Part shown: one piece after another, positions 1 to 8,742 of the stretch
How positions within the stretch are numbered: position 1 is the first letter of the stretch
Layout of the letters: each line of letters opens with the position of its first letter
From: Acinetobacter colistiniresistens
GTDB taxonomy: Bacteria; Pseudomonadota; Gammaproteobacteria; Pseudomonadales; Moraxellaceae
Assembly: GCF_000413935.1 (NCBI RefSeq)
Contig: NZ_KE340381.1
Location: 62,001 to 126,000, forward strand
Direction of reading: 5' to 3'
DNA length: 64,000 bases
The notes under the pieces: model-generated
What the model was told of the DNA's origin: nothing
The model's database searches: none
Seen by the model: the letters and a program-made list of their open reading frames with translations, nothing else
Position numbers and translations under genes: made by a program

Positions 1-297
1 TCTTGAAGAATAAGCAATCCCATTCCACCTTATTCTTCTTAACTCAATTAAGCTCAACTACAGCAGACGCTAATGATAGAAAAATTCATCATCTGGATCG
101 CAGAGCAACGCAAAAAGCATTTACATGAACTATAAATACTTATGTCATTGTTCCGCTAAAATCGAAACTGAAAAGCGATGTCTCAAATTTATCTCCTCGA
201 AAGCATCGCTGCTTCCAAAAGCTGATATGGGCTCATGCTTCCGCTTGAGCACAGTCAACTGGGTTACTCAATAAAGAAAGACAGGATAGATCGTTTT
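1..297. other. No gene recognised; short hairpin at left edge
   Basis: I see no supported coding region here. Positions 5-14 and 29-38 form a 10-bp perfect inverted repeat (GAAGAATAAG / CTTATTCTTC) with a 14-nt loop and no clear T-run. It may be part of a terminator for a gene beyond the left edge. The reading frame of the next gene is open back to 235, but its likely start is 298. Confidence 0.3.
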
Positions 298-657
298 ATG
301 GAAAAACCAATCGAATGCCCTAAATGTGGTTCGACTGAAATTGAAACACGTAATCATGACAAATTACTGAGAACAACAGGTGGCGTGTTACTGATGGCCG
401 CAGGAACAACAGCTGGGACTGTTGGTGGTGCAGCAAGTGGTGCTTCTGTTGGCGCAGCGATTGGCACCGTTGCTGGTCCTTTAGGTGTAATTGTTGGTGG
501 AACAGTTGGAACCTTTGTCGGTGCGATCAGCGCAGGAATTACTGGTGGTGTTGTGGGTAATATTTTTGGGAAAAAGGCAGGCGTCATGGTCGACAAGAAT
601 ATTTTTCAGGATTACCGCTGCCTGAAATGTAACTATCGTTTTAAACAAAAAAAATAA
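298..657 (+). CDS. Small zinc-ribbon protein with glycine-zipper membrane segment
   Basis: This encodes about 119 residues of unknown function. The protein has a CPKC pair near the N-terminus (residues 8-11) and a CLKC pair near the C-terminus, which together would form a split zinc ribbon. Between them lies a long Gly/Ala/Val stretch with GxxxG-type spacing (about residues 30-95), typical of glycine-zipper segments that insert into or associate with membranes. I chose the ATG at 298 because the protein then begins just before the first Cys pair; an in-frame ATG at 235 would add 21 unremarkable residues. An AGGA lies at 283-286, slightly far from the start. It is monocistronic and followed by a possible hairpin at 677-702. 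Confidence 0.65.
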   Translation: MEKPIECPKCGSTEIETRNHDKLLRTTGGVLLMAAGTTAGTVGGAASGASVGAAIGTVAGPLGVIVGGTVGTFVGAISAGITGGVVGNIFGKKAGVMVDKNIFQDYRCLKCNYRFKQKK

Positions 658-676
658 TCCCCCACTGTTCAATTCA

Positions 677-702
677 GGTCTGGAAAATACGTTTTTCAGG
701 CC
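677..702. terminator. Possible terminator after the zinc-ribbon gene
   Basis: An imperfect hairpin (GGTCTGgAAAA pairing with TTTTTCAGgCC) is followed by CCTTTTCC. It lies 20 bp downstream of the stop codon. The rest of the gap to 973 shows no convincing gene. Confidence 0.35.
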
Positions 703-973
703 TTTTCCAAAATCTAAGCAAACCATATCTTCCCTAAATCAAAAGCAATCAGAGCACGTAAAATTGATGGTTCAAGCATTCTCGAGAGCAAAAAAAAATC
801 CCAAACTCTTGGGGAAGAGTATGGGACTACGATATTACTATCGTGAATAGTGTTATTTATATCACACATCCAATTAAAAAACATAGAACAAATCACAAAA
901 ACAATACATAACTGTCTATCCAACAGTTCAAGAAGAGTAAGCCAAACTCCGTCTAACGCTAGAATTTGAATCT

Positions 974-2350
974 TTAATGTGATTTTAAAGCATTGGTTTT
1001 GTGTTCCTGCATCGGGCTTTCATAAGTGGTTTGAGCAATCGGTGATACACGCCAAACCGTATTCCCAACATCATCAGCCACTAAAAGCGCACCCGAAAAA
1101 TCGATTGCAACACCAACTGGTCGTCCATAGGCTTGTCCTTTGTCACTTAAAAAACCTGTCAACACATCTTGCGGTTCACCATCAGGTTGACCACTTCTAA
1201 ACGGCACAAAAATCACCTTATAGCCACTATGCGGTTTACGGTTCCATGAACCATGTTGACCAATGAATGCCCCACCTCGATACTGTGGCATCAATTCAGT
1301 CGCATAAAATGCTAAACCTAAAGATGCGGTATGATTGCCCAATGCATAGTCAGGTTTAAGTGCGCGAGCCACCCTTTCAGGATTTTGTGGTTTTACCCGT
1401 GTATCGATATGCTGTCCATAATAACTATAGGGCCAGCCATAAAATCCACCATCCTTAACTGAAGTCATATAGTCAGGTACTAAGTCATTGCCCAATTCAT
1501 CACGCTCATTCACAACCGTCCAAAGCTGGCCGCCTTGAGGTTGCCAGCCCATACCATTCGGGTTACGCAAACCTGTAGCAAAAGGTCGAGCTTTAGCTGT
1601 CGCAATATCAAACTCCAGAATCTGTGCCCTGCCAACCTCTTTGTCTAATCCGTTCTCAGCCACGTTACTATTTGAACCCACCGAAATATATAGCTTTGTC
1701 CCTGCTGGATTTACAATTACATTTTTGGTCCAATGATGATTGAGTTTGCCTGCAGGAAGATCCAAAACTTTTGTGCCCTGCGCCGTAATCTTAGTTACAC
1801 CATCCTGATAAGGAAAACGCAGGAGTACATCTGTATTCGCCACGTAAAGTGCATTGCCGACCAAAGCCATCCCAAAAGGAGAATTCAAATTCTCCAGAAA
1901 GATGCTATTGGTATCTGCAATCCCATCACCATTGGTATCACGCAGTAAACGAATACGATTGGCGCTTGGAAAAGATGCCCCTGCGCGTTGCATCACCTTT
2001 TTCGCAATTTTGCCACGAATCCCTTTGCTATCATCAGGCTTAGGCGGTGCATCGGTTTCAGCTACCAACACATCACCATTTGGTAATACATAGAGCCAAC
2101 GTGGATGATCTAGCCCTTGGGCGTATGCCTGAACTTTTAAACCTTCTGCTGGCGTCGGCATCACACCCTTCGGCCAACCTGCAGCTGGGGCAATATTGAC
2201 AGTCGGCACTAAACTCGATTGAGGTTCTGGCAATACCGGTTGAGGGCCATAACTTGCTGTAATGGGATACTGAGATGATGCGGTACACCCCGAAAAAGTC
2301 AGCACAAGACTTGAAGCTAAAATAGAATAGATAAATCGAATCAACATCAT
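974..2350 (-). CDS. PQQ-type sugar/sorbosone dehydrogenase-like lipoprotein
   Basis: The protein has 458 residues. The N-terminus is a signal peptide with a lipobox (LTFSGC, Cys at about residue 22), so it is probably an outer-membrane or periplasmic lipoprotein. The body fits the glucose/sorbosone dehydrogenase beta-propeller family: [20 protein letters not shown] near residue 80, [12 protein letters not shown] near 260, [14 protein letters not shown], and [11 protein letters not shown] near 300. Members bind PQQ and oxidise sugars or related alcohols in the periplasm; the substrate cannot be read here. Start is ATG at 2350, with GGGCG a few bases upstream. It stands alone, transcribed away from the GNAT gene. 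Confidence 0.8.
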   Translation of the reverse strand: MMLIRFIYSILASSLVLTFSGCTASSQYPITASYGPQPVLPEPQSSLVPTVNIAPAAGWPKGVMPTPAEGLKVQAYAQGLDHPRWLYVLPNGDVLVAETDAPPKPDDSKGIRGKIAKKVMQRAGASFPSANRIRLLRDTNGDGIADTNSIFLENLNSPFGMALVGNALYVANTDVLLRFPYQDGVTKITAQGTKVLDLPAGKLNHHWTKNVIVNPAGTKLYISVGSNSNVAENGLDKEVGRAQILEFDIATAKARPFATGLRNPNGMGWQPQGGQLWTVVNERDELGNDLVPDYMTSVKDGGFYGWPYSYYGQHIDTRVKPQNPERVARALKPDYALGNHTASLGLAFYATELMPQYRGGAFIGQHGSWNRKPHSGYKVIFVPFRSGQPDGEPQDVLTGFLSDKGQAYGRPVGVAIDFSGALLVADDVGNTVWRVSPIAQTTYESPMQEHKTNALKSH

Positions 2351-2612
2351 GAATCGCCCTTTATTTTTATCACGCGTACCAGAATAATTCGATGTAAGAT
2401 AGATAAATAGTAGATTTGCTTAACAGATTGTCTCTTGGGTAAATCAACTATGTTCTGTACCTTCATGTACTCCTCCCAATTTACCATCATCAGATGATAG
2501 AGGAAAAAATATCAATATTATTTTAAGGCCACTGCAATATTCTGAAATTGACCTGATCTGGCAACAGATTAGCCGGCGCGAACTGATCACACAAAACTAT
2601 ATAAAGCAGTCT

Positions 2613-3041
2613 TTGCAATTAGAAGACTGTTTTTATGACGTACAACAATGGGATGATTACCATCTCCAATACGATCCGCCTAAATTAAAACAACTCTATC
2701 AGCAAAAAGCCGAATTGATAGGCGCCTTTGATTTAAATGGACAAATGCTGGGGATCTCTGCAGTCTCGAATCAAATCATTCACGACTATCCAGATGCCAA
2801 ACTATTGCATTACTTTTATGTCGATGCCGATCATCAAGGTCAAGGGATCGGTACACAGTTAATGCAAGCTGCAAAAACATCTGCAAATTGCCTCGGGGCA
2901 AAGCAGTTATATATTTCAGCGACACCCAGCAAGAGAACCGTCGATTTTTATATGAAATACGGCGCTCGACTGTTAGACCATCCAGATCAGCAGTTGTGGC
3001 AATTGGAGCCCGAAGATATTCATTTACTTTGTGAAATTTAA
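2613..3041 (+). CDS. GNAT family N-acetyltransferase (5' end disturbed)
   Basis: The acetyl-CoA binding core is clear: LLHYFYVDADHQGQGIGTQLMQAA (motif A, Q/RxxGxG/A) at about residues 66-90, followed by LYISATPSKRTVDFYMKYGA. The first usual start codon in this frame is TTG at 2613. However, the frame is open upstream to 2424, and residues encoded from about 2517 (ILRPLQYSEIDLIWQQIS) read like the true N-terminus of this family. An ATG at 2494 would join this frame if the A6 run at 2504-2509 were one base longer. So the gene is either frameshifted, starts at an ATT/ATC codon, or carries a base-calling error. Acceptor substrate unknown. Confidence 0.7.
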   Translation: MQLEDCFYDVQQWDDYHLQYDPPKLKQLYQQKAELIGAFDLNGQMLGISAVSNQIIHDYPDAKLLHYFYVDADHQGQGIGTQLMQAAKTSANCLGAKQLYISATPSKRTVDFYMKYGARLLDHPDQQLWQLEPEDIHLLCEI

Positions 3042-3048
3042 GCCGAAT

Positions 3049-3084
3049 AAAACTCAATAAATAGCCCCCTATTCATTGAGTTTT
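3049..3084. terminator. Bidirectional terminator between GNAT gene and adeL
   Basis: A 10-bp perfect inverted repeat, AAAACTCAAT (3049-3058) and ATTGAGTTTT (3075-3084), ends in T or A runs on both sides. It lies between two convergent genes and could serve both. Confidence 0.7.
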
Positions 3085-3093
3085 CATATTTTA

Positions 3094-4125
3094 TTAAGTC
3101 TTTAAGGCACGCGCTTCTGCAATATTATGCTGCTCTACCAACGTCCGAATGGTATATTCATGATTGGTTTTCTGGTCACAGGCAAACTCACATTTTTGAT
3201 CCAACGGCAATGCACTGCCACCAAGTAGTGGACAGCCTGCAAACAGCTCCGCTACCCAATCAACAAAGACTCTGACTTTTTGAGATAAATGACGACTCTG
3301 TAAATACACCACAGAAATCGGCATTGGTGCAGGCGTCCATTTTGGCAACACTTCTTTTAAGGTTCCTGCCTCGAAATGATTGGTCAACATATAACGTGGG
3401 CCTTGAATCAAACCAAAGCCTTGCAAGGCCAAGTCGATATAAGCATCGCCATCATTGACCGAAACCTGTCCGTTAACACTAACACTTTGGATCAGGTCAT
3501 CGACCACAAAATCCCAGTCAAAGTTGCGCCCCGTACGACTGGAAAAGAAATGAATGGCTTGATGATTTTTTTGTAGATCCTCAAGCGTCTTCGGTTCACC
3601 ATATTTTTCTAAATAGCATGCCGATGCCGCTGTTGCACACTGAAACGTACCAATACGGCGGGCAATTAAGCTCGAGTCCTGTAGTTCTCCCACCCGAATC
3701 GCGCAATCTACCGCCTCACCGACCAAGTCCACAGGACGATCATTCATGCCTATGACCAAATCAATATCGGGATAGCGGTTATGAAACTCTCTTAACCTTG
3801 GAATTAAAATCAAACGACCAATCGACACAGGCACATCAATGCGTAAACGCCCTCGTGGACCTCGTTCCTCATCATGAAAGGATGCCTCAATATCTTCAAC
3901 GTCCGCCAGAATTCTCAGGCTACGGTCATAATAGACGGCACCATCTGGCGTTAAACTGAGCTTACGGGTGGTTCGATTCAGTAAGCGAACCTGTAAATGT
4001 TTTTCTAAACCCTGAATAGTCGTAGTCACCGAAGCACGCGGTAGTCCCAGACTATCAGCAGCCAAGCTAAAGCTGTTGGTTTCAACCACTTTATTAAAGA
4101 CTCTCATTGCATGAAATAGATCCAC
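3094..4125 (-). CDS. adeL: LysR-type regulator AdeL
   Basis: About 343 residues. The N-terminal winged HTH of LysR regulators is clear (FNKVVETNSFSLAADSLGLPRASVTTTIQ, then LNRTTRKLSLTPDG), followed by the substrate-binding fold. The C-terminus is some 40 residues longer than usual and contains three cysteines. I chose GTG at 4125 because AGGAG lies 7 bases upstream and the protein then starts VDLFHAMRVF, as in this subfamily; an upstream ATG at 4170 would add 15 unlikely residues. It is divergent from the adeF-adeG-adeH operon, which is the arrangement of AdeL, the known regulator of AdeFGH in Acinetobacter baumannii. The identity is inferred from that arrangement and sequence recall. Confidence 0.85.
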   Translation of the reverse strand: MDLFHAMRVFNKVVETNSFSLAADSLGLPRASVTTTIQGLEKHLQVRLLNRTTRKLSLTPDGAVYYDRSLRILADVEDIEASFHDEERGPRGRLRIDVPVSIGRLILIPRLREFHNRYPDIDLVIGMNDRPVDLVGEAVDCAIRVGELQDSSLIARRIGTFQCATAASACYLEKYGEPKTLEDLQKNHQAIHFFSSRTGRNFDWDFVVDDLIQSVSVNGQVSVNDGDAYIDLALQGFGLIQGPRYMLTNHFEAGTLKEVLPKWTPAPMPISVVYLQSRHLSQKVRVFVDWVAELFAGCPLLGGSALPLDQKCEFACDQKTNHEYTIRTLVEQHNIAEARALKT

Positions 4126-4182
4126 AGGCCCACTCCTGAATTGATGTGTTTTTTCAGTTCGACACAACAATTATTATAAAAA

Positions 4183-4220
4183 TACGAATAGTGTTATCAA
4201 ATTTAGTATATTTATTCGTA
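4183..4220. promoter_or_regulatory. Palindrome in the adeL-adeF intergenic region
   Basis: TACGAATA (4183-4190) and TATTCGTA (4213-4220) form a perfect 8-bp inverted repeat 22 bp apart, between the divergent starts of adeL and adeF. A TTGACA-like -35 element follows at 4222-4227, but I could not pick a confident -10. The palindrome is a candidate AdeL operator. Confidence 0.45.
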
Positions 4221-4323
4221 ATTGACAAACTTTTATGCTCCTTTCATCCCATAAACCTGTTTCTCCCATACAGACCACAACAAAAAGTCTGAAAACAGGG
4301 ATTCAAATAACCAGGAGCATCCC

Positions 4324-5547
4324 ATGTCACTTTCTCGCAAACAGCTGACGCTGTCTGCCGTCATTCTTGCTATTTTTGCAACGGGTGGCTGTTTTATTCT
4401 CTTCCAAGAAAATGCAGATGCCAAAGCCACCCCAACAGCAGCTGCACCTTCTGCCGCAACCGTTGATGTCGCCAGTGTCATCAGTCAGACCATTACCGAC
4501 TGGCAAGAATATTCAGGACGGCTTGAAGCCATTGATCAAGTTGATGTTCGACCCCAAGTTTCAGGCAAACTCATTGCCGTTCACTTCAAAGATGGTAGCT
4601 TGGTCAACAAAGGAGATTTATTATTCACCATTGACCCGCGTCCTTTTGAGGCAGAGCTGAATCGAGCCAAAGCGCAATTGGCTTCTGCTGAAGCACAAGT
4701 CACTTACTCTTCAGCAAACTTAGGCCGTAACCAGCGCTTAATTCAAAGTAACGCGATTGCCCATCAAGAGCTTGATCAAGCGGAAAATGAAGCACGCTCA
4801 GCCAATGCCAACTTGCAAGCCGCTAAAGCTGCAGTGGAAACTGCCCGTTTAAATCTGGAATACACTCGTATTACCGCCCCTGTCAGTGGCCGTATTTCCC
4901 GTGCCGAAGTCACGGTGGGTAACGTGGTTTCAGCAGGCAATGGCGCACAGGTACTGACCAGTTTGGTTTCGGTGTCACGTCTGTATGCATCTTTCGATGT
5001 TGATGAACAAACCTATCTAAAATACATCAGCAATCAACGCAATTCAGCTCAAGTTCCTGTCTATTTAGGTCTTGCCAATGAATCTGGTTTTAGCCGGGAA
5101 GGTTATATCAGTTCGATCGACAATAATTTAAATACCACCTCAGGCACCATCCGTGTCCGCGCCACCTTTGATAATCCCAAAGGGGTGATGCTCCCTGGGC
5201 TGTATGCCCGCATTCGTCTTGGCGGTGGGCAACCTCGCTCAGCAATTCTGATCACCCCAACGGCGATTGGTGTCGATCAGGACAAACGTTTTGTTGTGGT
5301 GGTCGATGCGAAAAACCAAACCGCATATCGTGAAGTAAAATTGGGCGCACAACAAGACGGTCTACAAATCATCAATAGCGGTCTGCAAGTGGGTGACCGC
5401 ATCGTGGTCAATGGGTTGCAACGTATTCGTCCGGGTGATCCAGTCAGTCCACATCTCGTGCCTATGCCGAATCCTCAAATCATCACCGATAACACAGCAC
5501 AACAACCTCAGCCTACAGAAAAAACCCCAACTTCGGCAAAAGGTTAA
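4324..5547 (+). CDS. adeF: RND efflux periplasmic adaptor AdeF
   Basis: The protein has 407 residues. It starts with a hydrophobic signal/anchor segment (residues 8-27), then a membrane-fusion-protein layout: barrel-sandwich half-motif (VRPQVSGKLIAVHFKDGSLVKGD-like, about 75-100), an alpha-helical hairpin rich in Ala/Gln (about 105-170), the second lipoyl half (ITAPVSGRISRAEVTVGNVV), and beta-barrel and membrane-proximal domains. It links the AdeG pump to the AdeH channel across the periplasm. Five bases separate it from adeG. ATG at 4324 follows an AGGAG at about 4312. The close match to AdeF is from memory of the A. baumannii family. Confidence 0.9.
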   Translation: MSLSRKQLTLSAVILAIFATGGCFILFQENADAKATPTAAAPSAATVDVASVISQTITDWQEYSGRLEAIDQVDVRPQVSGKLIAVHFKDGSLVNKGDLLFTIDPRPFEAELNRAKAQLASAEAQVTYSSANLGRNQRLIQSNAIAHQELDQAENEARSANANLQAAKAAVETARLNLEYTRITAPVSGRISRAEVTVGNVVSAGNGAQVLTSLVSVSRLYASFDVDEQTYLKYISNQRNSAQVPVYLGLANESGFSREGYISSIDNNLNTTSGTIRVRATFDNPKGVMLPGLYARIRLGGGQPRSAILITPTAIGVDQDKRFVVVVDAKNQTAYREVKLGAQQDGLQIINSGLQVGDRIVVNGLQRIRPGDPVSPHLVPMPNPQIITDNTAQQPQPTEKTPTSAKG

Positions 5548-5552
5548 TCCGC

Positions 5553-8500
5553 ATGAATATTTCTAAATTTTTTATTGATCGCCCGATCTTTGCTGGGGTG
5601 CTGTCCGTCCTGATTCTATTGGCGGGCTTACTCTCTGTTTTCCAACTGCCCATTTCTGAATATCCAGAGGTGGTGCCTCCCTCTGTCGTGGTACGTGCCC
5701 AATATCCGGGTGCTAACCCTAAAGTGATCGCTGAAACCGTTGCCTCTCCATTGGAAGAATCCATCAATGGTGTAGAGAACATGCTGTATATGCAGTCTCA
5801 AGCCAATAGCGATGGCAACCTGACCATTACCGTCAATTTCAAGCTCGGCATTGATCCCGACAAAGCACAGCAACTGGTTCAAAACCGAGTTTCTCAAGCT
5901 TTGCCGCGTTTGCCCGAAGATGTACAACGTCTCGGTGTGACCACGCTAAAAAGCTCACCAACCTTGACCATGGTGGTGCACCTCACCTCACCCGATAATC
6001 GTTATGACATGACTTACTTGCGTAACTATGCCGTACTCAATGTCAAAGACCGTCTGGCACGCCTGCAAGGTGTGGGTGAAGTCGGCCTGTTCGGTTCAGG
6101 CGATTACGCCATGCGGGTATGGTTAGATCCACAAAAAGTGGCTCAACGCAATCTCACTGCGACTGAAATTGTCAATGCGATTCGTGAACAGAATATTCAA
6201 GTTGCCGCAGGAACCATCGGTGCTGCGCCAAACAATTCACCCTTACAGCTCTCGGTGAATGCGCAAGGTCGTTTAAGTACCGAACAGGAATTTGCCGATA
6301 TTATTTTAAAAACGGCAGCAGATGGTGCGGTGACGCGACTCGGTGATGTCGCGCGTGTTGAACTGGCCGCTTCGCAATATGGTTTACGTTCATTACTGGA
6401 CAATAAACAGGCCGTGGCGATTCCAATTTTCCAAGCACCGGGGGCCAATGCCTTACAGGTCTCTGACCAAGTGCGTAGCACCATGGCGGAACTGTCCAAA
6501 GATTTCCCAGCATCCATTAAATACGACATCGTTTACGACCCGACCCAATTCGTACGCTCAAGTATCAAAGCGGTGATTCATACCCTGCTTGAAGCGATTG
6601 CACTGGTGGTTGTGGTGGTGATCCTGTTCTTACAAACATGGCGCGCCTCAATTATTCCGTTACTAGCCGTGCCTGTTTCAATCATTGGCACCTTCGCCTT
6701 GATGCTGGCCTTTGGTTATTCCATCAATGCCCTGTCACTGTTCGGGATGGTGCTCGCCATCGGGATCGTGGTCGATGATGCCATCGTGGTGGTGGAAAAT
6801 GTCGAGCGAAATATTGAAGCAGGACTTAGTCCACGAGATGCGACTTACCGTGCCATGCGTGAAGTCAGTGGACCGATCATTGCCATTGCCTTGACCTTGG
6901 TTGCTGTGTTCGTCCCGCTGGCCTTTATGACAGGCTTAACAGGGCAATTCTATAAGCAATTCGCCATGACCATTGCCATCTCCACCGTGATTTCAGCCTT
7001 CAACTCACTCACTTTGTCACCTGCTTTGGCCGCCATGTTGCTAAAAGGTCATGATGCCAAACCTGACTTCCTAACCCGCGTAATGAACCGTGTTTTCGGA
7101 CGCTTCTTCGCCCTGTTTAACCGCGTATTCTCACGTGCATCGGATCAATATGGTCGTGGCGTCAGTCGGGTGATTTCCCATAAAGCTTCAGCGATGGGTG
7201 TTTATGCAGCTTTACTTGGGCTAACGATTGGTATTTCTTATATCGTTCCGGGTGGCTTTGTGCCCGCACAAGATAAGCAATACCTGATCAGCTTTGCCCA
7301 ATTACCGAATGGTGCCTCACTGGATCGAACCGAAACCGTGATTCGTAAAATGAGTGATGCGGCACTGAAACAACCCGGCGTAGAAAGTGCGGTGGCCTTC
7401 CCGGGTTTATCGATTAATGGCTTTACTAACAGTTCCAGCGCAGGGATTGTCTTTGTCACCTTAAAACCATTTGCGGAACGTAAAGCTGCCGATCTTTCTG
7501 CCAATGCCATTGCAGGTGCTTTGAATCAGAAATACGCCGCGATTCAAGATGCTTATATTGCAGTATTTCCACCACCACCGGTAATGGGTCTCGGCACCAT
7601 GGGCGGCTTTAAACTGCAGCTCGAAGATCGTGGTGCTTTAGGCTATGCCGAGTTAAATAATGCAGCACAATCCTTTATGAAAGCGGCACAATCTGCACCT
7701 GAATTGGGGCCGATGTTCTCCAGCTATCAAATCAATGTACCGCAATTGAATGTTGATCTGGATCGGGTCAAAGCCAAGCAGCAAGGCGTTGCGGTGACCG
7801 ATGTATTTAATACCATGCAGATTTACCTCGGTTCACAATATGTGAATGACTTTAACCGCTTTGGCCGTGTCTATCAGGTACGTGCTCAAGCTGATGCACC
7901 GTTCCGCGCCAATCCTGAAGATATTCTACAGCTTAAAACCCGTAACAATGCAGGGCAAATGGTGCCACTGTCTTCTCTGGTTAATGTCACTCAAACCTAT
8001 GGCCCAGAGATGGTGGTGCGCTATAACGGTTATACCGCTGCCGATATTAACGGTGGTCCTGCACCGGGTTATTCATCTAGCCAAGCCGAAGCTGCGGTTG
8101 AACGCATTGCCGCTGAAACCTTACCACGTGGCGTGAAGTTCGAATGGACCGATCTGACCTATCAAAAAATCTTGGCAGGTAATGCAGGATTGTGGGTGTT
8201 CCCGATCAGTGTATTGTTAGTATTCTTGGTTTTAGCCGCACAATATGAAAGCCTGACCTTGCCATTGGCTGTGATTCTGATTGTCCCGATGGGTATCTTG
8301 GCTGCACTAACTGGGGTTTGGCTCACAGGCGGCGATAACAACATCTTTACCCAAATCGGCTTGATGGTACTGGTCGGGCTGGCCTGTAAGAATGCCATCT
8401 TGATCGTCGAATTTGCCCGAGAACTGGAAATGCAAGGTGCGACCGCATTCAATGCTGCGGTTGAAGCTAGCCGACTACGTTTACGTCCGATCCTAATGAC

Positions 8501-8732
8501 TTCCATCGCCTTCATTATGGGGGTGGTTCCACTGGTCACATCAACAGGTGCGGGTGCTGAAATGCGTCATGCCATGGGGGTTGCGGTGTTCTTTGGCATG
8601 ATTGGGGTTACCTTCTTTGGTTTATTCCTGACCCCTGCCTTCTATGTGTTGATTCGTACCCTGAACAGCAAACATAAACTGCATTCGGCAGCTGTGCATG
8701 AAGCACCACTGCACAGTTCACACGATCACTGA
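5553..8732 (+). CDS. adeG: RND multidrug efflux transporter AdeG
   Basis: The protein has 1059 residues, the usual HAE1-RND size. Features visible: an N-terminal transmembrane helix with FFIDRPIFAGVLS; the family motif G-IVVDDAIVVVENVE in TM4 containing the paired aspartates of proton translocation (about residues 405-420); two large periplasmic loops; and a second helical bundle beginning near VFPISVLLVFLVLAAQYES. It is an inner-membrane drug/proton antiporter. In Acinetobacter, AdeFGH over-expression is associated with raised resistance to fluoroquinolones, chloramphenicol and trimethoprim (established knowledge). Second gene of the operon under divergent AdeL. Confidence 0.92.
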   Translation: MNISKFFIDRPIFAGVLSVLILLAGLLSVFQLPISEYPEVVPPSVVVRAQYPGANPKVIAETVASPLEESINGVENMLYMQSQANSDGNLTITVNFKLGIDPDKAQQLVQNRVSQALPRLPEDVQRLGVTTLKSSPTLTMVVHLTSPDNRYDMTYLRNYAVLNVKDRLARLQGVGEVGLFGSGDYAMRVWLDPQKVAQRNLTATEIVNAIREQNIQVAAGTIGAAPNNSPLQLSVNAQGRLSTEQEFADIILKTAADGAVTRLGDVARVELAASQYGLRSLLDNKQAVAIPIFQAPGANALQVSDQVRSTMAELSKDFPASIKYDIVYDPTQFVRSSIKAVIHTLLEAIALVVVVVILFLQTWRASIIPLLAVPVSIIGTFALMLAFGYSINALSLFGMVLAIGIVVDDAIVVVENVERNIEAGLSPRDATYRAMREVSGPIIAIALTLVAVFVPLAFMTGLTGQFYKQFAMTIAISTVISAFNSLTLSPALAAMLLKGHDAKPDFLTRVMNRVFGRFFALFNRVFSRASDQYGRGVSRVISHKASAMGVYAALLGLTIGISYIVPGGFVPAQDKQYLISFAQLPNGASLDRTETVIRKMSDAALKQPGVESAVAFPGLSINGFTNSSSAGIVFVTLKPFAERKAADLSANAIAGALNQKYAAIQDAYIAVFPPPPVMGLGTMGGFKLQLEDRGALGYAELNNAAQSFMKAAQSAPELGPMFSSYQINVPQLNVDLDRVKAKQQGVAVTDVFNTMQIYLGSQYVNDFNRFGRVYQVRAQADAPFRANPEDILQLKTRNNAGQMVPLSSLVNVTQTYGPEMVVRYNGYTAADINGGPAPGYSSSQAEAAVERIAAETLPRGVKFEWTDLTYQKILAGNAGLWVFPISVLLVFLVLAAQYESLTLPLAVILIVPMGILAALTGVWLTGGDNNIFTQIGLMVLVGLACKNAILIVEFARELEMQGATAFNAAVEASRLRLRPILMTSIAFIMGVVPLVTSTGAGAEMRHAMGVAVFFGMIGVTFFGLFLTPAFYVLIRTLNSKHKLHSAAVHEAPLHSSHDH

Positions 8733-8742
8733 GGAGCAGGAT

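Noticed and set aside
354..596. Minus-strand open frame rich in Ala, Pro and Thr
   Set aside because: It is the antisense of the glycine-zipper region of the plus-strand gene.
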